This document shows positions 1 to 6,650 of a stretch of DNA of 8,210 bases, in pieces. The notes under the pieces are model-generated. The model did no database searches. It was given only the letters and a program-made list of their open reading frames with translations, and was not told where the DNA came from. This DNA is from an uncultured Lachnospiraceae bacterium (GTDB taxonomy: Bacteria; Bacillota; Clostridia; Lachnospirales; Lachnospiraceae): contig CAMWUU010000141.1 in NCBI GenBank assembly GCA_947177515.1, positions 1 to 8,210 on the forward strand, in the 5' to 3' direction. The translations under genes and the position numbers were made by a program. Position 1 is the stretch's first letter. Every line of letters starts with the position of its first letter.

Positions 1-1800
1 ATATGGAGGGCTTCTAAAAGTGCTCGGTTTTTCCTGATATTTTTGGAGATTTTCAGGGCTTTTTTCTCGATTTGCGATATTGTTTATATAAAATTTCTGA
101 TAGATTATGCCTTGTCGCAAAGTTTTTCCTTTCCGGTGCTGCTGTTTGCCCTTTGCATTTATTTTGCGATGGTTTTTCTCTCAAAAGCGGTGATGGGGCT
201 GCTCGTACCACTGTTTACAAATGCCCTGGAGGGAAAGGTTATGTCCTGTTCAAATGCCGCCCTATATGAAAAAATCCTCCGGATTGGCATGGCAGATTAT
301 AATAATACAGAATTTTATAATAAACTATCGCTTGCTATGAGGGAAAGTGGTATCCGGTATTTTCAGCTTGTCATGCAGGTGATTTCCTTTTTGCAAAGTG
401 CCATTGTAGGACTGACCGTCATTACAATTTACGGTGATCCGGTTATTTTACTGGCCTGTGTGCTTTTCACCCTCAATTATATGATTTATTCTTTTCGGAC
501 GAATAAAAAGAATTATAATTTTACGAAACAGGAAGAGCCATATGAAAGATTGGTAGATTATCTGGATCATGTTTTTTACCGCAGGGAATATGCGGAGGAA
601 CTTCGCAGCAACGAAGGAATCAAGACGATGCTGCTTGCAAAATATGATCGGGAAACAGAAGAAGATTTGGGAAGAACTAACAAATATTTACATATTTTTG
701 CAATCCGAAGTAATCTTATGCTATGTCTGGATAACCTGATCTTGTGGGTGGCTGCCATCTATGTTTCTGCAAAGGTTTTAAAGCTGGAGATTTCTGCCGG
801 TGAATTCTTGGTTATGATTAATATGGTTTCATCCATATCCGGGCAGTTGATCCAGATTTTTAAAGGGCTGCCGGATATTGTGGAATCTGCCCGTTATGTG
901 GGCGATATCCGGGATATCTTTGACTATCCGGAGGATTTTCGGACAGAGGGCAAAATCGTCTGCGGGGATTTCTGGCACCTAAAATTTAATCATGTTGTAT
1001 TCCGCTATGCGTCCTCTGTTTTTGCGATCCGTGATATGAGTTTTGAAATTGATAAAAATGAGATTATTGCGCTGGTAGGAAAGAACGGTTCTGGAAAATC
1101 AACATTGGTGGATCTTCTAATGGGTCTGATCCGCCCGCAGGGCGGGGAGATTTTGCTAAATGGCAGGGCATATCAGGAATATGATATACGGAGCATAAGG
1201 AAACTTTTTGGTGTTGTATTCCAGGATTTTCAAATGTATGAAGTTTCGGTTGCAGAAAATATCTTGATGCGGGAAATGAAATCGGAAGAAGACCGTATTT
1301 TAGTGGAGGAGGCACTTCGCTTTGTGGGGCTGTATGAGAGGGTTCTGGCGATGGAAAAAGGAATCCATACTGTAATATCCTGCGGGGGAGGTTCCTTTGG
1401 GGAAGGGGAGGATTCCCTAAAGGAAACGGTGGATTTTTCAGGCGGGGAGCGGCAGAAACTTTCGATTGCCAGGGCATATGCTACAAAAGCACCGCTTTTG
1501 GTATTTGATGAACCGACGGGGAATCTGGATATTTATGCGACGCAGGCATTTTATAATGCTATGTTTGGTATGCGGGAACAGGGAAGGACAATCTTGTTTA
1601 CGACGCATAAACTTTATTACGCGTCGCGGGCGGATAAAATCTTTTATCTGGAAGACGGGACAGTAACAGAGAGTGGGAGCCACGGGGAGTTATTAAAGCG
1701 GGGAGGGGGTTATGCCGCGCTGTATGCCATGCAAAAAGAGGAATTGTTTGCACAGGAGGTTTTTGAGGATCAGGGGGTTATAGGCGGAGGGAGAGGATGA
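1..1800 (+). CDS. ABC exporter half-transporter (TMD-NBD), 5'-truncated by window edge
   Basis: The product is a membrane permease fused to its ATPase, as in ABC exporters of peptides, lipids or drugs. The reading frame is open from base 1. A TTG at 43 could be read as a start but falls inside the first membrane helix and has no ribosome site, so the true start probably lies upstream. About six hydrophobic segments fill the first ~290 residues. The NBD then shows Walker A GKNGSGKS (1078-1101), Q-loop VVFQDF (near 1212-1230), signature FSGGE (1435-1449), Walker B with catalytic Glu LLVFDEP (1495-1515) and the H-loop His (1606-1608). All ATPase motifs are intact. No C39 peptidase domain is visible. 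A Gly/Ser/Glu-rich stretch at about 1375-1428 is some nine residues longer than in the neighbouring homologue. The stop overlaps the next start, which suggests a heterodimeric pair. The substrate cannot be told from sequence. Confidence 0.93.
   Translation: MWRASKSARFFLIFLEIFRAFFSICDIVYIKFLIDYALSQSFSFPVLLFALCIYFAMVFLSKAVMGLLVPLFTNALEGKVMSCSNAALYEKILRIGMADYNNTEFYNKLSLAMRESGIRYFQLVMQVISFLQSAIVGLTVITIYGDPVILLACVLFTLNYMIYSFRTNKKNYNFTKQEEPYERLVDYLDHVFYRREYAEELRSNEGIKTMLLAKYDRETEEDLGRTNKYLHIFAIRSNLMLCLDNLILWVAAIYVSAKVLKLEISAGEFLVMINMVSSISGQLIQIFKGLPDIVESARYVGDIRDIFDYPEDFRTEGKIVCGDFWHLKFNHVVFRYASSVFAIRDMSFEIDKNEIIALVGKNGSGKSTLVDLLMGLIRPQGGEILLNGRAYQEYDIRSIRKLFGVVFQDFQMYEVSVAENILMREMKSEEDRILVEEALRFVGLYERVLAMEKGIHTVISCGGGSFGEGEDSLKETVDFSGGERQKLSIARAYATKAPLLVFDEPTGNLDIYATQAFYNAMFGMREQGRTILFTTHKLYYASRADKIFYLEDGTVTESGSHGELLKRGGGYAALYAMQKEELFAQEVFEDQGVIGGGRG
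1391..1427 (+). repeat. Imperfect palindrome inside the ABC exporter gene
   Basis: The arm at 1392-1404 pairs with 1413-1425 over 13 consecutive positions (12 Watson-Crick and one G-U), around an 8-base purine loop. The pairing extends to 1391/1427 with one bulged base. It lies in coding sequence just before the ABC signature, and coincides with the stretch where this protein is longer than its neighbour. There is no T-tract, so it is not a terminator. Confidence 0.6.
1786..1800 (+). promoter_or_regulatory. Shine-Dalgarno and ATGA coupling site for the second ABC gene
   Basis: GGAGGG at 1786-1791 lies 5 bases before the ATG at 1797. The ATG overlaps the TGA stop of the preceding gene (ATGA, 1797-1800). 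This arrangement fixes the start of the second ABC gene and indicates translational coupling, as expected for subunits made in equal amounts. Confidence 0.85.
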
Positions 1801-3559
1801 AGGCAAAATCAGAAATAAAGAACAAATTATTGCTACAATGTAAAATAACCGGACATCTGCACAAAGCATCGCCCGCCTATCTTTTGATTAATCTGTTAAA
1901 TGCGGCTGGTGGCGCGGTTTGCTATATTCTGCAAATTCTGTTTTATCAGAAGCTAATCGATTTTATTCTTTATAACTCGCCGGCCTTGCCGACTGCCGCA
2001 CTGTATTTTTTCGGTTATCAGGTCTTTTGCCTTGTTTACCGTTTGTTTGACCAGTGGGTTACGGTTCGCTTTAAGGAGAGGGAGAAAGCGAAGGTTCGCC
2101 GTTATTATAAAAAAATGGTTTATTCGGAAAGTGCAAAAAAGAAACTGGAAAACTATAATTCGGAGGAATATAACAATTTGCTGCACAACGCGGTTTATAA
2201 TGACGGGGAATTCCTCTTTCTGTTTGCAGACCGTCTGTGTATTCTTTTCGGTGCCCTGCTTTGCTTTGCCTCTGTAACCGTAATCTTTTTGCGGATGCAT
2301 CCTGTTTTTCTTTTTGGTGCGCTGCTTAGTGCATTGAAAAACTGTGTGATAAACAGCCGAAAGGACAGGCTCGATTACCAGATACACCGGGACAAAATGC
2401 CGTTTTACCGCTATGATACTTATATCCACGATCTGTTCTATCAAAAAAAATATGTCCGTGAATTGCGCCTTTACCCAATTGGCAGTTATTTTATAAAAAA
2501 ATATAAGTTGCTTAGGGAACTGCGTTTTCGGGTAATAAAGAAAAACTTAATCCAGAGGGGGCTTTTTATCCTAGCGAGGGACGGGATTGATTTATTATTG
2601 CAGGGGATTTATATTGCGGTTTTAACGTATCTGCTGATAAACCGCAGGGTGACGGTGGGTGAATTTCATCTTGTCCTCTCCCAGGTGGCAACCCTTTCCA
2701 TCCACATAGAGCGGATTATTATGTTTTTACCCGCAGTCTGCAATGACGCGAATTACAGCGCGGATATTTTTAAGGTGTTTTGCAGTGAAAACCAAAGGTT
2801 TTTTGTGGTCAGCGAAGGAACCGGGGAAGCTTGTGTGGTATGCAGGGATCTGTGTTTTTCCTACGATGGGCAAAGGGAGGTATTAAAAGATATTAATATC
2901 TGTCTGCCGCTGGATAAAAAGATTGCCATTGTAGGGGAGAATGGTTCTGGAAAGAGCACCTTTATAAAGCTTCTGATGGGGCTGTATGTGCCCCAAGGAG
3001 GAAGCATTACATATCATTACCCAGGTTTTGGCGGGCGGGACTGCCAGGAACTTTTTGGCAGCCTGCTACAGGAATATCGGATTTTTCCGCTTTCCTTAAA
3101 AGAGAATGTACTTCCCCTTGCGGGGAGGATGGGAGGGAAGAGGTCGAAGCTTCCCTGCGCTTTGCTGGAATGTGGAAAAAATTGGAAGAACTACCGGAAG
3201 GAATGGATACGGTATTTACCGGAGAATTTCTCGAGGAAGGAGTTGGTCTGTCCGGCGGGGAACAGCAGAAACTTGCGATTGCCAGGGCATATGCGAAGAA
3301 AAGGCCGGTTTTGGTGCTGGACGAGCCTTCCTCAAGCCTGGATCAGGAAGCAAAGAGCCGTCTGATCGGAAAGATTAATGCACTGGCAGAGGGGCGCGCC
3401 GTTTTTTTGGTAACACATAATCCGCAGTATACGAAAATGGTTGATCTGGTGGTCTTTTTTGAGGAGGGGCGTATTGTGGAATGCGGCTCACCTAAGGAAT
3501 TATGCGGGAAGGGTGGGCGGTATGCAAAAATGCAGAGCTTCCTTTCTGAAAGTGAATAA
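1797..3559 (+). pseudogene. Second ABC exporter half-transporter (TMD-NBD), interrupted by a -1 frameshift
   Basis: This is the partner of the upstream ABC exporter gene. The first frame has about six membrane segments (residues ~1-320), Walker A GENGSGKS (2934-2957) and the Q-loop Gln (3069-3071). From about 3126 it turns into nonsense and stops at 3363-3365, giving 522 residues. The missing half of the NBD is in the -1 frame up to the stop at 3557-3559: signature LSGGE (3248-3262), Walker B with Glu VLVLDEP (3308-3328) and H-loop His (3416-3418). The frames join at 3120-3140, within the G-rich GCGGGGAGGATGGGAGGG; one extra G would restore about 587 residues, normal for the family. The frameshifted product lacks signature, Walker B and H-loop, so it should not hydrolyse ATP. 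The tail frame has an ATG at 3170, but its ribosome site is poor and it would make only 129 residues. A sequencing error, a real mutation or, less likely, programmed slippage could explain the break. Confidence 0.88.
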
Positions 3560-3585
3560 AATACAGAAATTTGTAGGATTCCCCC

Positions 3586-3614
3586 TTGCTTTTTACCCCG
3601 GACTGTGCTAGAAT
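3586..3614 (+). promoter_or_regulatory. Candidate extended -10 promoter for the antiporter gene
   Basis: TTGCTT (3586-3591) and TAGAAT (3609-3614) are 17 bases apart. A TG at 3606-3607 makes an extended -10 (TGCTAGAAT). The -35 matches the sigma-A consensus poorly, but the extended -10 compensates. Transcription would start near 3621 and leave a leader of about 55 bases. No terminator is visible between the ABC stop at 3559 and this site, so read-through is also possible. Confidence 0.6.
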
Positions 3615-3662
3615 TTCAAGCTGGATTCCGAAAAACTTTATAAAGATTTTACAGTTCAAACT

Positions 3663-3678
3663 GGGGAGGCAGTTTATG
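3663..3678 (+). promoter_or_regulatory. Shine-Dalgarno deciding the antiporter start
   Basis: GGGGAGG at 3663-3669 lies 6 bases before the ATG at 3676. This picks that ATG over an in-frame TTG at 3586, which has no ribosome site and overlaps the candidate promoter -35. Confidence 0.85.
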
Positions 3679-4869
3679 GAAGCGTATAGTGTTTTTAGAG
3701 ATCTCGCCATTATTATCCTTGTGGCGAAGGCGTTCGGCATCCTGGCAAGGAAATGTAAGGCACCGCAGGTGGTCGGTGAGATTATTGCCGGTCTGATTAT
3801 CGGGCCTAGTATATTGGGATGGGTTGACCAGACGAATTTTCTTGTCCAGATGGCGGAGATCGGGGTAATTCTTCTGATGTTTTCAGCAGGGCTTGAAACG
3901 GATATCAAAGAACTTTTGCGGACGGGACCTATTGCCCTGCTGATTGCGTGCGCCGGCGTTTTTGTCCCGCTTATCTTTGGTACCCTGCTTTATATGGCGT
4001 TTTACGGTGCGGCTCCTTGGGGAAGCGAGGAATTTTACAAGGCGGTCTTTATTGGAACGATTCTTACGGCAACATCTGTTAGTATCACGGTCGAATCGCT
4101 GCGGGAGATGGGACGGCTAAAGGGCAAGGTTGGCACAACGATTTTAAGCGCGGCGATTATTGATGATGTAATCGGTATTATCGTGCTGACCGTTGTTGTT
4201 GGCTTTAAAAGTCCGGATTCCAACCCGGGGAAGGTAGTTTTAAATACCGTGCTGTTCTTTGTTATGGCCGTGGTTGCAGGATATCTATTCTATTTTCTGT
4301 TCCGCAAGTTTGACACGCTCTATCCGCATACAAGGCGTATCCCGATTCTTGGGCTGGCTTTTTGTTTTGCAATGTCTTACATAGCTGAGAAGTATTTTGG
4401 TATTGCGGATATTACGGGTGCTTATGTGGCGGGCATTGTGTTATGCAGCCTTCGGGATTCGAGTTATATCGCACAGAAAATGGATACTAACTCGTACATG
4501 TTGTTTGGACCAGTCTTTTTTGCAAGTATCGGGCTAAAGACGAATATTGATAATCTGGATGGCTCCATCCTCCTCTTTGCTGCGGCATTCGTTGTAGTCG
4601 GGTTAATTGCAAAGATTATCGGGTGCGGGCTGGTGGCAAGACTTTGCAGGTTTAAGGGAAAGGATGCTTTAAAAATCGGGGTTGGTATGATGACGCGCGG
4701 TGAGGTGGCGCTGATTGTCGCCCAGAAAGGGCTTTCTGTTGGCCTGATGACACCGGTTTATTTCACAGCAGTGATTTTGCTGATTATTGTGTCTTCAATC
4801 CTTACACCGATTGTACTAAAACTGCTTTATGCAGGGGAACCGTTGGAGGAAGTGGCAGCAGCAAAATAG
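3676..4869 (+). CDS. CPA2-family cation:proton antiporter (NapA/Kef type)
   Basis: This integral membrane antiporter exchanges Na+ (or K+) for H+ across the cytoplasmic membrane, for pH and salt homeostasis. The 397-residue product is nearly all hydrophobic helices. Family landmarks are VVGEIIAGLIIGPSILG (from about residue 32), MFSAGLETDIKE (about 68-79), the membrane-embedded pair IIDDV with D163-D164, FFASIGLKT, and TRGEVALIVAQKG (R341, E343). An Asp-Asp pair at this place is known from electrogenic Na+/H+ antiporters such as NapA; Kef potassium channels usually carry Gln-Asp. Na+/H+ exchange is therefore the better guess, but ion choice is inferred. The protein ends after its last helix with a short AAAK-type tail and lacks the C-terminal TrkA-N/RCK regulatory domain of KefB/C. 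The ATG at 3676 was chosen for its strong ribosome site. A terminator follows about 60 bases after the stop, so this looks like the last gene of its transcript. Confidence 0.93.
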   Translation: MEAYSVFRDLAIIILVAKAFGILARKCKAPQVVGEIIAGLIIGPSILGWVDQTNFLVQMAEIGVILLMFSAGLETDIKELLRTGPIALLIACAGVFVPLIFGTLLYMAFYGAAPWGSEEFYKAVFIGTILTATSVSITVESLREMGRLKGKVGTTILSAAIIDDVIGIIVLTVVVGFKSPDSNPGKVVLNTVLFFVMAVVAGYLFYFLFRKFDTLYPHTRRIPILGLAFCFAMSYIAEKYFGIADITGAYVAGIVLCSLRDSSYIAQKMDTNSYMLFGPVFFASIGLKTNIDNLDGSILLFAAAFVVVGLIAKIIGCGLVARLCRFKGKDALKIGVGMMTRGEVALIVAQKGLSVGLMTPVYFTAVILLIIVSSILTPIVLKLLYAGEPLEEVAAAK

Positions 4870-4928
4870 GTGGGGAATCAGCAGAAAATAGTTACAGCAT
4901 ACAGATGGATTAGATTAAAATGTATTAG

Positions 4929-4973
4929 CAAGGACATGTTTTGTGATGGAATCGCGAAACATGTCCTTGTTTT
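4929..4973 (+). terminator. Rho-independent terminator after the antiporter gene
   Basis: CAAGGACATGTTT (4929-4941) and AAACATGTCCTTG (4957-4969) form a perfect 13-bp stem. It extends inward by about five more pairs, including two G-U, to a loop of about 5 bases (4947-4951). TTTT follows at 4970-4973. The T-tract is short but the stem is very stable. No matching T-tract lies at the other end, so it acts on the + strand only. Confidence 0.85.
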
Positions 4974-5005
4974 ATGGAAGAAAATGGAAAATTTTAAAAA
5001 ATGTA

Positions 5006-5034
5006 TTCCATATTTTCTAAGGACATGGTATAAT
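5006..5034 (+). promoter_or_regulatory. Extended -10 promoter for the aminopeptidase gene
   Basis: A perfect TATAAT at 5029-5034 is preceded by TGG at 5026-5028, forming a TGn-extended -10. The -35 area (about 5006-5011, TTCCAT) is weak, as is often tolerated with an extended -10. It lies downstream of the terminator and 95 bases before the ATG at 5124. Predicted transcription starts near 5041 with a leader of about 83 bases. Confidence 0.75.
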
Positions 5035-5043
5035 GTGCGCGAA

Positions 5044-5092
5044 GGCAAAGCAATGGATGTGGAAAACGGGTTATCCATTGGGATCTTTGTCC
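5044..5092 (+). other. Stem-loop in the 5' leader of the aminopeptidase mRNA
   Basis: CAATGGAT (5051-5058) pairs perfectly with ATCCATTG (5073-5080) around a 14-base loop. The outer arm CAAAG (5046-5050) pairs with CTTTG (5085-5089) across a 4-base bulge, and GG (5044-5045) can pair with CC (5091-5092). The structure begins almost at the predicted transcription start and ends about 20 bases before the ribosome site. No T-tract follows, so it is not a terminator. It could stabilise the mRNA or regulate it; it matches no riboswitch I recognise. Confidence 0.45.
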
Positions 5093-5123
5093 AATTACTA
5101 TAAAAAAAGAAAAGAGGAATACA

Positions 5124-6410
5124 ATGGGCGAGTATATCAGTGAATTTCAGGAATATATCAGAAAGGCGGTAACACCGTACCATTCGGTGGCAGCGGGAAT
5201 CGACCTGTTAAAGCAGGCGGGGTTTGAAGAGCTTTTTATGACAGCACCCTTTACCCTGTGCGCAGGCGGGAAATATTTTGTCAGACCTTATGATACGATG
5301 CTTTTTGCCTTTACCATCGGGGAGGGAAAGATGGATGCGCAGGCCTTCCACATTGCGGCGGCACATACGGATTATCCCTGCCTGCATTTAAAGCCGTCCG
5401 CCGAACTTGCGGCAAATGGTTATCTGCGTTTAAACACCGAGGTATACGGCGGCCCCATCTTAAATACATGGCTTGACCGCCCACTTTCGATAGCGGGGCG
5501 CGTGGCGCTTCGCAGCGAAAACACATATAAACCGGAATTAAGGCTCTATGACGCGGCCAGACCGCTGCTTACAATCCCGAACCTTGCCATACATATGAAC
5601 CGCAAGGTCAATGAGGGGATTGAATTAAAGAGGCAGTCCGATCTTTTGCCGCTGTTTGGCCTGCATACCGGGGAAGGACAGGAAGCACAGTATCTTATTA
5701 CCTTCCTTGCAGAGGAACTACAGTGCAAAAAAGAAGATATCCTGGATTTTGACCTCTATATCTACAATGCGGAGGAAGGCACACGTGTTGGCGTAAATCA
5801 GGAATTCTTTTCCGCGCCGCGCCTTGATAACCAAACATCCTGCTATGCGCTGCTGCGCGCCCTGATGGATGGGAAAAGGGCGGACGGCATCAATATCATT
5901 GCACTGTATGATAATGAGGAAGTCGGAAGCCACACAAAGCAGGGAGCGGATTCCATGTTGCTGATGCTTTTGCTGGAGAAGATTTATGCGGCGCTTGGTA
6001 TGGACAAGACCGCTTTAAATGAGGCAATCCTGCGCAGCTTTTTATTTTCCGTGGATGTGGCGCACGCACTGCATCCAAACCATCCGGAAAAATATGATCC
6101 GGTAAACCATTCGCGTATGAATGATGGGGTGGTATTTAAAATCAGCATTAACCAGCGTTATACCTACGATGGGGAAGCCGTGGCAATCGCGCAGCAGATC
6201 TGTGAAAAGGCTGGGGCAAAATTTAAAAAATTTGTTAACCATGCTGATATGCCTGGCGGAGGGACATTAGGACCAATTATATCTTCCTGGCTGCCGATGA
6301 AAACTGTGGATATCGGCGTGCCGATTCTTGCCATGCATTCGGCGAGGGAACTGATGGGGATTGAGGACGAAGAACATATGGTACGGATGATGACGGAGTT
6401 TTTCTCTTAG
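5124..6410 (+). CDS. M18-family metallo-aminopeptidase
   Basis: This is a cytosolic, cocatalytic-zinc aminopeptidase of the family that includes aspartyl aminopeptidase. It removes N-terminal, often acidic, residues from peptides. The 428-residue length is normal for the family and there is no signal peptide. Visible family motifs in order are AAHTDYP (H81 as zinc ligand, D83 nearby), TWLDRPLSIAGRV, IPNLAIHMNR, APRLDN (bridging D235), NEEVGS (general base E265 and ligand E266), SVDVAHALHPNHPEKYDP (D311 ligand), GGGTLGPI and MHSARE (H405 ligand). Roles are assigned by analogy with M18 structures. All expected metal and catalytic residues are present. As I recall, many relatives have Ser where this protein has Tyr84 (HTDSP), so fine substrate preference is uncertain. 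The ATG follows AGAGGA (5113-5118) at a normal distance. The gene has its own promoter and terminator-bounded upstream side, so it is probably transcribed separately from the antiporter. Confidence 0.95.
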   Translation: MGEYISEFQEYIRKAVTPYHSVAAGIDLLKQAGFEELFMTAPFTLCAGGKYFVRPYDTMLFAFTIGEGKMDAQAFHIAAAHTDYPCLHLKPSAELAANGYLRLNTEVYGGPILNTWLDRPLSIAGRVALRSENTYKPELRLYDAARPLLTIPNLAIHMNRKVNEGIELKRQSDLLPLFGLHTGEGQEAQYLITFLAEELQCKKEDILDFDLYIYNAEEGTRVGVNQEFFSAPRLDNQTSCYALLRALMDGKRADGINIIALYDNEEVGSHTKQGADSMLLMLLLEKIYAALGMDKTALNEAILRSFLFSVDVAHALHPNHPEKYDPVNHSRMNDGVVFKISINQRYTYDGEAVAIAQQICEKAGAKFKKFVNHADMPGGGTLGPIISSWLPMKTVDIGVPILAMHSARELMGIEDEEHMVRMMTEFFS

Positions 6411-6525
6411 GGAATGATAAATGCATCACCCGTATTTGCAGATATGCAGGCACGCCCTGCAGATGGTATCAATAAAAATGCAAAGCATGTAAAGCGGTTA
6501 TTGTATCCTGTTGTTTTATGTCGAA

Positions 6526-6555
6526 AATACGATGTAAATAAATACGATGTAAATA
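6526..6555. repeat. Perfect 15-bp tandem direct repeat upstream of the GH13 gene
   Basis: AATACGATGTAAATA occurs twice head to tail, at 6526-6540 and 6541-6555, with no mismatch. It lies in the A/T-rich gap 96 bases before the amylase ATG, where a promoter is expected. It could be a double binding site for a regulator or simply a recent slippage duplication; the sequence alone does not decide. Confidence 0.8.
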
Positions 6556-6561
6556 TATGGC

Positions 6562-6595
6562 TATAAAATTCCGGACAGTAAAAATATTGTATATT
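6562..6595 (+). promoter_or_regulatory. Weak candidate promoter region for the GH13 gene
   Basis: Two -10-like hexamers occur, TATAAA (6562-6567) and TATATT (6590-6595), but neither has a good -35 at 16-18 bases or a TGn extension. A promoter is expected somewhere in 6411-6650 because the gene stands 240 bases after its neighbour. The exact site cannot be fixed here. Confidence 0.25.
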
Positions 6596-6650
6596 AAAAC
6601 ATATAAAAACGCCGGATAAAAACACTAAATTAAGAAATGAGGTAAAACTT

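Noticed and set aside
43..45. TTG as the start of the first ABC gene
   Set aside because: The frame is open to base 1, the TTG falls inside the first membrane segment, and no ribosome site precedes it.
1953..2444. Long minus-strand reading frame inside the second ABC gene
   Set aside because: It is antisense to a clear membrane-domain coding region, has no recognisable domain, and is best seen as a shadow.
3120..3140. Programmed -1 ribosomal frameshifting
   Set aside because: No classical slippery heptamer (X XXY YYZ of the A AAA AAG type) and no clear downstream stem were seen, so a one-base deletion is the simpler reading. It is not fully excluded.
3170..3559. A separate 129-residue gene for the end of the second ABC protein
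   Set aside because: It encodes only half an NBD without Walker A. The purine-rich stretch upstream is about 30 bases away, too far for a ribosome site. A frameshifted remnant explains it better.
3586..3675. An N-terminal extension of the antiporter from a TTG at 3586
   Set aside because: The extension lacks family similarity and a ribosome site and overlaps the candidate promoter; the ATG at 3676 has a strong Shine-Dalgarno.
4870..5103. A 77-residue reading frame starting with GTG right after the antiporter stop
   Set aside because: It has no ribosome site, runs through the terminator hairpin and the next promoter, and resembles no known protein.
6415..6471. Terminator for the aminopeptidase gene
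   Set aside because: A hairpin can form (TGCAGG 6445-6450 with CCTGCA 6456-6461, plus outer TGATA/TATCA), but an A-rich run rather than a T-tract follows it, and the stem is interrupted.
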